Source of the DNA: Planctomycetaceae bacterium | GTDB lineage: Bacteria > Planctomycetota > Planctomycetia > Pirellulales > Thermoguttaceae | Direction of reading: 5' to 3' | DNA length: 24,248 nucleotides | NCBI GenBank assembly: GCA_031274385.1 | Contig: JAISQH010000174.1 | Coordinates: 1-24,248, forward strand | In this document: one piece after another, positions 1 through 8,692 of the stretch | Layout of the letters: the number at the start of each line of letters is the position of its first letter | How positions within the stretch are numbered: the stretch's first letter is position 1 | The notes under the pieces: generated by a model | What the model saw: the letters and a program-made list of their open reading frames with translations, nothing else | The model's database searches: none | What the model was told of the DNA's origin: nothing | Made by a program: the position numbers and the translations under genes

Positions 1-157
1 AGAATATCCCTTGAATAAAATTAAAAATAAACACGCTCAAAAACAGTGCAAGTTAAAACTAACCTTGAAATTCTTTGCGTCTTTGCGCGCAATCTTGAAA
101 AACAAAATAGACAGGTACGGTGTTTTTGCGTTTTTGTTCGCAAATTAAAATAAAAAG
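1..157. other. Gap after the giant gene, with a copy of a TTTGCG repeat
   Basis: Only the tail of an intergenic region is visible. Positions 71-92 read as a TTCTTTGCG...CTTTGCGCGCAA word that recurs inverted at 12247-12268 with one mismatch. A looser second TTTTTGCGTTTTTG stretch is at 121-137. No clear gene or terminator is seen. Confidence 0.5.
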
Positions 158-3100
158 TTACGTTTCGGTTTGTTTTCGTCGAAACAAAGTTGTCCAAAGC
201 ACGGCGGCGAGAAGGAGAGCCAAAACGGAAACGAAGGGAGCAAGAAGCAAGGAAAGAACACAAAATAACGTTACAAGCCCTGCGATGTTACGGTGAGTGC
301 GGCGGTCAAACGTCAAGCGGCTGCCGATACCGAAGCAGAGCCGATAAATCCCGTACAAAAAAGCCAAGCCGAGAAACGCCAACACCGCTTGAAAAGCACG
401 CGATTCTGTTTGTTCTGAAATGGTACGAAACGAAAGATCAAGCGAACCTTGCGGTATTGTGAACAAAAATGTTTTGCCTGTTTGCGGGATTTCGATGTCG
501 AGACTTGCCGTTCGTGTCGAAAGACCCGGCAATGTTTGTTCTGTCTCTGATGATTCGGAGTCGTTCGATTTTTCCTGTTGGCTCGCTGATTCCTCCGAGA
601 TTATTATTACGCTTGAGTCTTTTTCCGGTCGCGACAAACGCCCGCTTGCAATAACAGTTTGACCACCAGAATAATTTGATCCATTTAATTCGCCGCTCTG
701 TTCGCGTTGTTGATCTGTAACAAGTGTTCCGCTACCATCTATTTTGCCGCCGACGGATACTCCTTGTTTTACTCTCATAATTTGTTCACTAATCGTTTCG
801 CCGGATGAGTTCGACATTCTGGAACTGCTAGCAGGTTGGGCACTTTGCGTTGCTGTTTTATGTTCCTGATTATAGTTACTTGAATTTTGTAGGAGAGCAT
901 CAGTTATTGGGAGACCTAAGGTCATAGTGTTGTTACCTGACAAGTTGGTATTAACTGGTGGCGGTTGTAACGGAAACGTTACTCTGTCTTCTGCCAAAAA
1001 AACCGAAGGCTGACCTTGTGGCATATCCGGTGACGATTGTCCAACCGTTAAATTATCACCCGGCACTTGTACTATTTGTGACGCTGGTGCTGACATTGTC
1101 AGCGGTTCCGTCATTGTCGGTTTCGGTAATGACGGCGATGTTTGGGTGTGGAGTTGGTTAATTTGTCCCGCTTCACCAAGAACAATCTTTCCCTTAACAA
1201 TTTCGGCACTTCGTTGTTGTTGCGGCATTACTTGTTGTTGCGGCATTGCTTGTTGTTGCGGAACGGCATCTTGTTGTTGTGAAATGAATTGCGACGGTGA
1301 AGACTCTGCTTGCGGAGCATTCTGATAAGGTATTTTGTTCAAAATAGGCACAGATTTCTGATCAACAACTTTATTGTTAACATCAATTGCTCCGCCGGTT
1401 CCTGTTGCGGTATTGGGATTTGAAAGACTGTTGGATGCAAACCAACGATCATTGAATGACGAGGAGCGGCTGCTTTCAGATTGTTTTACGGTTTCGTCGG
1501 CGTTGATCGACAACGCTTGTTGACTGACAATATTGCCGGAGGATTTATTCGATTGGCTGTAAAAATTGGAATTTAATGTTGCAACATTCGATGTAAACGA
1601 AACATCTTCTGTCACAATATCGGAACCATCAGAAACCGGCGTCTGCGTTGGGGCAGAGATTATCCCGCCTCCGTTCAATGCCAGAGTTCCCTCACCTGAT
1701 TTTTGCAACGAACCGCTTCCGGTAAGAGTTGTTTGAGATGTGGACGCTTGCCCGTCAGCCAATGTACCGGATTTGTCCCATTGTTTGAGATTCATTTTTG
1801 CACGTTTTGAGGCAAACGGATTCAAACCTTTCGCAACCTTCTGAAGCCGGTCGGTTTGTTGACGTTGGTAATTGGATTGAACCTGCCGGACAATTTCGGA
1901 TTCCTGTTCCTGCTGAACCCGCCGGAGATTACCGTCAAACCGATATTCGTAACGATTTGGCAAATTCAGACGAACAAGCGATTCGCCAACCGGAATATTC
2001 AGCACTTCCACAAACGGCATCTCGATCCGGGCGAAATCGGAAAATTTTTGTAACGTTCCGGCGTAAATCAACCGTACAATAAAATCAGGATCGCCGCTTT
2101 CCGTTTTGATTAACGGAATCCGAATCAACCGTGATTCTGTTGCGCCTTTTACTTTGGGATAACGATTGGCGATTTCCAACGGCATCGCACATGGTTTGAC
2201 GGGGTATCCTTTATTGTTCATTTTTTCACCTTGCTCTTTCTGCTGCCATTCGGTTGCGGTGAGAATTCGTGCGCCCCAGAGTGACGCATCAACCGGAAGG
2301 AGAAGATCGAGATACGGTTCTTTTTTATTATCGATACGATAAATCTGTTCTGCCAGATAAGCACCGTTTTCGCCGAACGTGAGCCGTGTTTCTGCAAGGT
2401 CGATCCGGGCGTCAGCCAGTCGCACTGTTTCGCGGCGTCTCATTCGAAACGATAAACCGGCATCATTGCCGTCCTTGCCGGAGTTTTCGTTTTTCGTTGC
2501 AAAATAGGCTTCTGTAACGTTTCCGCCGAGAACAGACGCCAGATAACTCCATTCACTCTGCTGCCGGTTTAAGGCATGGAGATTTTGAAGTTGAAGAACA
2601 ACCATTTCATCGGGCGAGCGGCGGTCATTTTCCATAACAATATATTGCCGTGCAGTCTGACCGGTTTTGATAATCGGTACGGAAACGTTATAATCTATTT
2701 CGGTTTGTAACCGCTGGTCGGCTTGAACCAAAACACGGAATTGCTCCAACACTTCTTCACGTAATTCAAGACGGACAAGAACCAGCGAATCGGAATTTTT
2801 CGTATCAAGAGGCGTGATGATTTTACGCCGAAGAAGCGGCGCGTTCATTTTGGCGTTGCCCATCCAGCCGGGTAACACAAATTCAATGTTACGAACGCCT
2901 GCTTTTGTAATGTCAAAATCAAGCAGGATTGTTTCTTCGATGGCTTCGGCGGTTGTCCGAACATTGGTAATCGTACTACAACGAACTTCCGGTTTCCGTT
3001 CGGAAAGGACAAGTTTGCCGCTCATTTCTTTTGAGCCCGATTGAAGTACAACCCGAACCAATTCGCGTTGTTCAGGGAGCGATAACCATGAAAACACGGA

Positions 3101-6100
3101 GTCCAGAGACAGCGTACTAAAATTCTTAAGAAGATCAGCCCGGACATCCAGCGATGGTTCCGTGAGAACAGCAATCATTGTTGCGATATAAACATTTTCA
3201 GCACGGAAAACCGGTAACATTTCAATTTCGTTACGATTTTTTGAAAACGCCCCGCTAAAATCACCGTCAATAAGAATTTCAACACGCTCCGAACGTCCGT
3301 CACCGCTAATAATATTCAATCTGTTTTCTGCATTATTGTCCGATTCTCGATTCCAAATAATTCCATCCGGTGCATTGACATTTTTTAGTACAAATTTTTC
3401 GGGCAGTTGAATCGCCGCATAAAACGGCTTGTTATTGCTATCAATTTTAATTTTCGTTTCCAATGAAACATCTTGCCGGGTTATTTTTAAAACGGACAGA
3501 AAGTGGATACAACGGTTTTCTGTAACATGTTTCCATTCAATCTGAAGCGAATGGCTTTCGGAGGAAAAACGGTAAGACCGAAACGGCGATGAACCAAGCG
3601 GACTTATTGTATCGAATTTTGAAAGCGGTTTCGACGCCGCGCCATTGGTCATATCCGTCGGCAACAAACCTGTTGATTCCAGAATACGGAGACTCAGAAT
3701 GGAACTGTGAAACAAATCAATCCGCCCGCGATGAATTCCTGCATCGGGAATGATTAATTTGGGCAACGTTAAATTCATTGTCGGTTTGACAAACGATTGC
3801 GGAGCAGACAGCAAAACAGATAATGTTTCCGTTTTTTCTGCCGGTTTAAGAAGTTCAACATCAATTGTTCTTAGCGAAGAATCTTCCTGCACGATATTCC
3901 ATCCGCGTACATTTTCACCGTTGATTTCCGCAATGAGATAATCGTTCGGCAATTTCAGGCGGATCATTTCCCATTTTCCCCGACTAATCCGAAACGTCGG
4001 CGTCCAATGAATCCAAACGCCGTCTTCCTGAATATTGTACCGAATCACCGAGTCGACTTCGAGATTTCGGTCAACATTGTCTTCGGATACCGCTGACCGC
4101 CACCGCCAATGAAAGGCACCGTTTAATTCCGGTGTTGTTTCAATTATTTTCTCCTGATTTTTTGTACCAAAAGACCATTTTTTCTTATCAAGCGGATTAC
4201 CGGTTAAAAGATCGCCGGATTCCTCCGGCAAGGTCAGCAAAACTTTTGATGTTGCCGCCAAAGGAAGTTTGCCCGCAACAATCCGCCAACCGCCCTGCCG
4301 TTGAATCCGCATACGAATACCGAACAATAATTCATGTCTTCCTGTTCCGGTAACAAGAACAACCGTTTGACGATTCATTGTCGAATGAAGCGATGCCGGT
4401 TTGCCATCAAGCGTTGGTTGTTCAAAAACTCCGTTTTCCAGCGTTAACGGAACAAGAACCGCCTGATCCGTAAAAACATCAATTTGGATTTTACCATGTA
4501 ACAGAATATCATCGCCTCCGCTCGGTAACGTCGTTTGATATTCGGAAGCAGACACTGCAAACGGAACCGCAAATTTTTGAACGTTTTGTACGTTTTGATT
4601 ATTTTCTGTAACTGTATTTCGATTGCGGAGTAATTCGAGCATCTCAACATATTGGCGGTACGGAACCAGCAGCGATTGCTCCGGTGAAGTCAACTCGTCA
4701 GCAACAGGAAGCGTGTTTTCTGAAATTTTGTCCGGTGAATACGGTACGATAATCGCCTTGTCGGGAAATACGATTTTCGGAAGTTTTTCATTCTGTTCCT
4801 CTGCGTGAACCATTGAACAGAGTAACGCAATTAAAAGAACAGAAATCGCAACATCAGCGGGAATTTTGGGTTTGGTCATAATCGAAACGATTTTCAAGCG
4901 AAGAACATCGGCAAGATAAATGACGCCAATCAACGCGGCTCCGTACACAATTCCGTTAAAAACCGTTGCCAAAAATTCAAGACCCGGTACGAAAATCAAA
5001 ATCGTTCCCAAAAACAAGAGTCCGAACACAAATCTTGTCCGGCGTTTGCGGGATTGAGCGATACCGAACAAACCGGACACAACAACGATCAAAAACGCAA
5101 GCAATCCCCAACGCTGCATGTCGGCAATACTCGATATTCGCACGAAAATTTTCTGCGCGTCATGGTTTCCGATAACGGAATAACCGCCTGAAATTCCCGC
5201 TGTTTCTGTTTCAGAAACGATAATGGAAACAGGTTGTATCGATTGAAGACGATGAAGAGCGGTATAACGTTCTTTTCGCTGTTCCGATAATTTTGAAAAA
5301 TTGTTATCAGATTCTGATATTGCGGGGCTTGCAAAACGGTCAGTCCCTTGTTTCGATAAATTCCAAGGATCGTCTGTCATCGAATTTTCACGTTGTACAT
5401 CATTCGATTTATCGTTCTTATTATAAACACGATCATTAGATACAACAGCATTGCTGTTGAGATCAAGCGTTTCTGATGATGTGAACCTATTTTGATGAAC
5501 TGGCTCGACACTACCAGTGCCACCGATAAAATTACCATCAGATTTATCGGACGGAATCGCCGTGGCAGGAATCCCCCGTACAAATTTAGGAAATGTTTCA
5601 TTTTCATCTGAGTATCTATTTTGAAAATAGGGAAATATTGGGACAGGAATACCTGCCGAATCTTGAAAATATGGTGATATTGGGACAGGAATACCTGCCA
5701 ATTTTCGTTGCGCCGAACAACCGAAGTTCAGCAAGTCGCTTGGGCGAGACGTCAGTGCGGCAAAGAAACCGACAGTACCGCGAAAGAGTTGGAATAATGC
5801 CGGTTCCGGCAACGACGGCTCCGGCAGTAACGGTTCATGTTGTTGTAACACCGAACCGCCGAGTTGGTCGATTTTGTAACCGGAAGGAGGAATGACATCC
5901 CATGTCGTTTGCATAACCGGAATGGTTTCGTTTTCATTTTTTCCGGTAAGTGAAAGAGTTGGAAAATCCAGTATCAGCGATCTTTTTGAAACATCAATCG
6001 CAAGCGGTTGACGCCGGTAAAGTAAAACGAGCCGCCGGAAATCAGAGTTTTTTCGTGCCGAAATCGGAATCAGAATGTCATTGCCGACCCGTTGCGGTTT

Positions 6101-8692
6101 AACCGTTTCGCCGTCCAACATCACCGACCAGAGTTCATCCGATTGGTCAAGTGTCGTCTTAATGTTCGAAATTCCTCCGGCAGTTTGAATTTCGTACAAA
6201 ATCGAATAAAGGACTCCGGCATGAGAATGACTATCGGTAAAATAATTGATTCTTGCTGTTACGGAAACATGGCGTATCAACGCAGAAACCAGTTCGTTCG
6301 TCGAATTTTTCCGAACTTGAACGATAATCGGCGTTGTTTCGTCAAGCACCGAGTACACGCCGAGCAAGCGTTTACCCGGTCGATAAACCGCAGAGGAAAC
6401 TTCACCGGCATCAACAGAACGCAAAACCGATTTACCGTTACGATCCGTTGGAATGGTGAGATCAAGTTCCTCGTCGCCTTCAATAGCAACAAACCCCGAT
6501 TGCCACGCCACATTTTCAGCAATAATCGGCGGCAAATCAAAAGACGTTACGGTATTGTTTGATATCGTTTCGGTAATCGGTTGTTCCAAATCAACACCAA
6601 GCCGAACCGTTCCGCTCATCGGTTTCGCAAACAAAATGTTCCATCGCCGAAATTTCTGTCCGTTTATTTCGGTTTCTTCACTCATTGTTTCTTTGACATC
6701 AAGACCGTTGAGTCCCTGAATAAAAGGCGTCGACGTGGTGTGCGCCGGAAGCAGGAACGTCAACCGGCGCACCGAAGACTGTTCAATAAAATATCCAATT
6801 TCGTAACGAATACGAAGCAGTTCCGGTTCGAAACGATAAAAGGCAACTGTTCCGGCTTTGATTCTCGGCTGTGATTTTTTAAGCCGGAGTTCCAACACAA
6901 AGGGCGTTGAAGAATATCGAAACGATAAACTTTCGTTAAGAGCGATAAGATGTTCCATTTGAAACGGAATGATTTCCCAATCGTCTTCAAATTGATTACG
7001 AACAAAAATATTGCCCTGTTCATTTGTTGAGTCATTAATCCGAATCACGGGATATTGCAACGATTTTTCGGCGTCATTTTGAAACCAGTCCTTAACACTG
7101 CCAACGGCGTGCAAGGAAAACTGTACCGATTCTCCCGCAACAAATCCTCTTGAAAAACGAACAATTATTTTCCCTGACAATTTGTCAGAAAGTTTGTCAG
7201 AAGATTTTTCAGAATGTTTTTCGGACGATTTTTCAGAATATTGCGAACGAAAATCCAGCGGTTGTCCGGTATGATCAAGAACATTCAAGACTTTCCAGTT
7301 TTCGGGAATTTCAAGCGTTGTTTCAAAAATCTTTCCGGTTCGCGGCGTTATTTTTGCAACATATTGAATTGCCGGTTCATGTTCCGAAAGAGTCAGATTT
7401 TGTACGGTTTCAATGTTACAATCCGTTTCCGGTCTGCGAAACATTGCTGAAACATTTTTATTTTGTCCTTCTTTTCCCGGCGCATACCAGGCAGAAACCA
7501 AACGAAGCGTTGGTGAACCGGGCAAAGATTCAAATGCGCTCGGCGGAATGGCTTCTTTGAGCGACAGAGTGTTAATCGGAAAAATATTATTCGTTTCAAC
7601 ATTAAACATTTCGAGGTCTTGATCCAGTAACAACCCCAGCACGGCAGAATGGGTAACAGTATCCACCGGTTCGAACGAGGGAAAATGCCATGCGGTGTTC
7701 GTTTTTTCGGACTTCATTGCCGAAAGATAGATTGTTGTCAAACCGGGAATTTGTTCCCGAAACCGAATCGTCAACACGTCACGTTTATCTGCGTCGTCCG
7801 ATTTCTGTACATTCCAACGATCAAGAAACACCGAACGTACTTCCGTGATTTCAAAACCGGTTGGTACAAAAAAGGACGTTTCACGAACGCCCTGATGAAA
7901 CTCGCTAAGCGAAACGGTGGCGTGCAGCCGTTCGTATTGCTCTGTTACTTCCGCAAACTGGACGCTACGGACAAGCACCGCGCTGTATGTTCCAACCCGA
8001 TGAGAATTAAGCGTCATCAGGATTTCAGTAACATTGTTGCCCGGCGGCAGGAGCAGGTTGAAATGAGTTGTACCGTTTTCAACTTTTCGTGACAAAACGG
8101 CAGCACCGCTTTTCAATTCCACGTCGCCGGGAACCGATAACTGAAATGTCGTTTTCGTACCGTAAGGCAGATGGAATTGAAGGCGTTGGCGTGTTGCGTC
8201 TATTTCCAACGGTGTGGTCATACGCAACCGAATCCGCGAACGTTGTTTGCCCGGAAGAATCAACGTTTTTTGTACATGATCAAACAGCGTTGCCGGTTTC
8301 GCACTCTCTTCTGTTGTTGTTTCCAATATCGCTTCCAGCACGGCGACATGTTCCAACGGAAGCGGTACAGTAACCGGTTGATCGGTCAAGACATCAATTT
8401 CGATTATTCCGTCAATAACCGTCCGCGAATCGATAATTTCAGCACGGTAATCGCTTGACAGAAAAACGGTTTCGACGGGCGGTTTTTCCTTGTCCTGCTC
8501 CGATTCCTTCTTGAGTTCACGTACTTGCTGACGGAGCGTTTCAAATTCGTTGCGCTTTATCAAAACGCGGTCTGTTGCGCCTTCAAACAACGCGCCGAGT
8601 TCCGTTTCCGGTACGAATATTTCACGGTCTTGTGAAAAACAAGGTGTAATAAAAATAAGGAAAACAAATAAAAGAGAAAATTTAGGCATCAT
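158..8692 (-). CDS. Giant two-module envelope protein (2844 aa), function unknown
   Basis: I do not recognise a named family. The start at 8692 is chosen over one 54 nt upstream because AGGAG lies about 8 nt before it and a signal peptide follows directly (residues 1-20, hydrophobic, ending CFSQ). Residues 24-53 carry a paired motif (IFVP..., then ...EFETL). A long beta-rich, probably extracytoplasmic region follows. Residues 1196-1264 form a membrane cluster, and residues 1272-1297 look like a second signal peptide ending MVHA. A second VPY pair (LLVPY) and another long beta-rich region follow. Residues about 2310-2740 are a Ser/Gln/Asn-rich linker, and 2766-2834 hold C-terminal membrane segments. 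It therefore looks like two paralogues fused end to end, both related to the upstream gene. The start overlaps that gene's end by 11 nt, suggesting translational coupling. An envelope scaffold role is only a guess. Confidence 0.85.
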   Translation of the reverse strand: MMPKFSLLFVFLIFITPCFSQDREIFVPETELGALFEGATDRVLIKRNEFETLRQQVRELKKESEQDKEKPPVETVFLSSDYRAEIIDSRTVIDGIIEIDVLTDQPVTVPLPLEHVAVLEAILETTTEESAKPATLFDHVQKTLILPGKQRSRIRLRMTTPLEIDATRQRLQFHLPYGTKTTFQLSVPGDVELKSGAAVLSRKVENGTTHFNLLLPPGNNVTEILMTLNSHRVGTYSAVLVRSVQFAEVTEQYERLHATVSLSEFHQGVRETSFFVPTGFEITEVRSVFLDRWNVQKSDDADKRDVLTIRFREQIPGLTTIYLSAMKSEKTNTAWHFPSFEPVDTVTHSAVLGLLLDQDLEMFNVETNNIFPINTLSLKEAIPPSAFESLPGSPTLRLVSAWYAPGKEGQNKNVSAMFRRPETDCNIETVQNLTLSEHEPAIQYVAKITPRTGKIFETTLEIPENWKVLNVLDHTGQPLDFRSQYSEKSSEKHSEKSSDKLSDKLSGKIIVRFSRGFVAGESVQFSLHAVGSVKDWFQNDAEKSLQYPVIRINDSTNEQGNIFVRNQFEDDWEIIPFQMEHLIALNESLSFRYSSTPFVLELRLKKSQPRIKAGTVAFYRFEPELLRIRYEIGYFIEQSSVRRLTFLLPAHTTSTPFIQGLNGLDVKETMSEETEINGQKFRRWNILFAKPMSGTVRLGVDLEQPITETISNNTVTSFDLPPIIAENVAWQSGFVAIEGDEELDLTIPTDRNGKSVLRSVDAGEVSSAVYRPGKRLLGVYSVLDETTPIIVQVRKNSTNELVSALIRHVSVTARINYFTDSHSHAGVLYSILYEIQTAGGISNIKTTLDQSDELWSVMLDGETVKPQRVGNDILIPISARKNSDFRRLVLLYRRQPLAIDVSKRSLILDFPTLSLTGKNENETIPVMQTTWDVIPPSGYKIDQLGGSVLQQHEPLLPEPSLPEPALFQLFRGTVGFFAALTSRPSDLLNFGCSAQRKLAGIPVPISPYFQDSAGIPVPIFPYFQNRYSDENETFPKFVRGIPATAIPSDKSDGNFIGGTGSVEPVHQNRFTSSETLDLNSNAVVSNDRVYNKNDKSNDVQRENSMTDDPWNLSKQGTDRFASPAISESDNNFSKLSEQRKERYTALHRLQSIQPVSIIVSETETAGISGGYSVIGNHDAQKIFVRISSIADMQRWGLLAFLIVVVSGLFGIAQSRKRRTRFVFGLLFLGTILIFVPGLEFLATVFNGIVYGAALIGVIYLADVLRLKIVSIMTKPKIPADVAISVLLIALLCSMVHAEEQNEKLPKIVFPDKAIIVPYSPDKISENTLPVADELTSPEQSLLVPYRQYVEMLELLRNRNTVTENNQNVQNVQKFAVPFAVSASEYQTTLPSGGDDILLHGKIQIDVFTDQAVLVPLTLENGVFEQPTLDGKPASLHSTMNRQTVVLVTGTGRHELLFGIRMRIQRQGGWRIVAGKLPLAATSKVLLTLPEESGDLLTGNPLDKKKWSFGTKNQEKIIETTPELNGAFHWRWRSAVSEDNVDRNLEVDSVIRYNIQEDGVWIHWTPTFRISRGKWEMIRLKLPNDYLIAEINGENVRGWNIVQEDSSLRTIDVELLKPAEKTETLSVLLSAPQSFVKPTMNLTLPKLIIPDAGIHRGRIDLFHSSILSLRILESTGLLPTDMTNGAASKPLSKFDTISPLGSSPFRSYRFSSESHSLQIEWKHVTENRCIHFLSVLKITRQDVSLETKIKIDSNNKPFYAAIQLPEKFVLKNVNAPDGIIWNRESDNNAENRLNIISGDGRSERVEILIDGDFSGAFSKNRNEIEMLPVFRAENVYIATMIAVLTEPSLDVRADLLKNFSTLSLDSVFSWLSLPEQRELVRVVLQSGSKEMSGKLVLSERKPEVRCSTITNVRTTAEAIEETILLDFDITKAGVRNIEFVLPGWMGNAKMNAPLLRRKIITPLDTKNSDSLVLVRLELREEVLEQFRVLVQADQRLQTEIDYNVSVPIIKTGQTARQYIVMENDRRSPDEMVVLQLQNLHALNRQQSEWSYLASVLGGNVTEAYFATKNENSGKDGNDAGLSFRMRRRETVRLADARIDLAETRLTFGENGAYLAEQIYRIDNKKEPYLDLLLPVDASLWGARILTATEWQQKEQGEKMNNKGYPVKPCAMPLEIANRYPKVKGATESRLIRIPLIKTESGDPDFIVRLIYAGTLQKFSDFARIEMPFVEVLNIPVGESLVRLNLPNRYEYRFDGNLRRVQQEQESEIVRQVQSNYQRQQTDRLQKVAKGLNPFASKRAKMNLKQWDKSGTLADGQASTSQTTLTGSGSLQKSGEGTLALNGGGIISAPTQTPVSDGSDIVTEDVSFTSNVATLNSNFYSQSNKSSGNIVSQQALSINADETVKQSESSRSSSFNDRWFASNSLSNPNTATGTGGAIDVNNKVVDQKSVPILNKIPYQNAPQAESSPSQFISQQQDAVPQQQAMPQQQVMPQQQRSAEIVKGKIVLGEAGQINQLHTQTSPSLPKPTMTEPLTMSAPASQIVQVPGDNLTVGQSSPDMPQGQPSVFLAEDRVTFPLQPPPVNTNLSGNNTMTLGLPITDALLQNSSNYNQEHKTATQSAQPASSSRMSNSSGETISEQIMRVKQGVSVGGKIDGSGTLVTDQQREQSGELNGSNYSGGQTVIASGRLSRPEKDSSVIIISEESASQQEKSNDSESSETEQTLPGLSTRTASLDIEIPQTGKTFLFTIPQGSLDLSFRTISEQTESRAFQAVLAFLGLAFLYGIYRLCFGIGSRLTFDRRTHRNIAGLVTLFCVLSLLLAPFVSVLALLLAAVLWTTLFRRKQTET
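1212..1282 (-). repeat. 15-bp tandem repeat coding for PQQQ-A/V-M
   Basis: Within the giant gene, about three 15-bp units encode PQQQAM, PQQQVM and PQQQ, flanked by partial copies (QQQDAV). It lies in the Ser/Gln/Asn-rich linker before the C-terminal membrane segments. In-frame length changes would be tolerated. Confidence 0.75.
5621..5700 (-). repeat. 42-bp tandem repeat coding for AGIPVPI-(F/S)-PYFQ
   Basis: Two 42-bp units (5621-5662 and 5663 on) lie inside the first half of the giant gene and encode AGIPVPIFPYFQ and AGIPVPISPYFQ. DNA identity between the units is high and each contains the small dyad CAGG-AATA-CCTG. A third GIPATAIP sequence follows nearby. Confidence 0.75.
7172..7238 (-). 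repeat. 12-bp degenerate repeat coding for S(E/D)K-x
   Basis: About five and a half 4-residue units (SEKS, SEKH, SEKS, SDKL, SDKL, SGK) lie near residues 485-507 of the giant protein, between a beta-strand region and KIIVRFSRGF. They probably form a charged loop. Confidence 0.7.

Noticed and set aside
6092..6562. 156-codon plus-strand frame opposite the giant gene
   Set aside because: It lies wholly opposite a well-supported coding region and has no ribosome site, signal or recognisable motif; the same applies to the frame at 13308-13853.
8633..8692. Lipoprotein signal in the giant protein (ITPC)
   Set aside because: Pro immediately before Cys does not fit a lipobox; an ordinary signal peptide ending near FSQ fits better.
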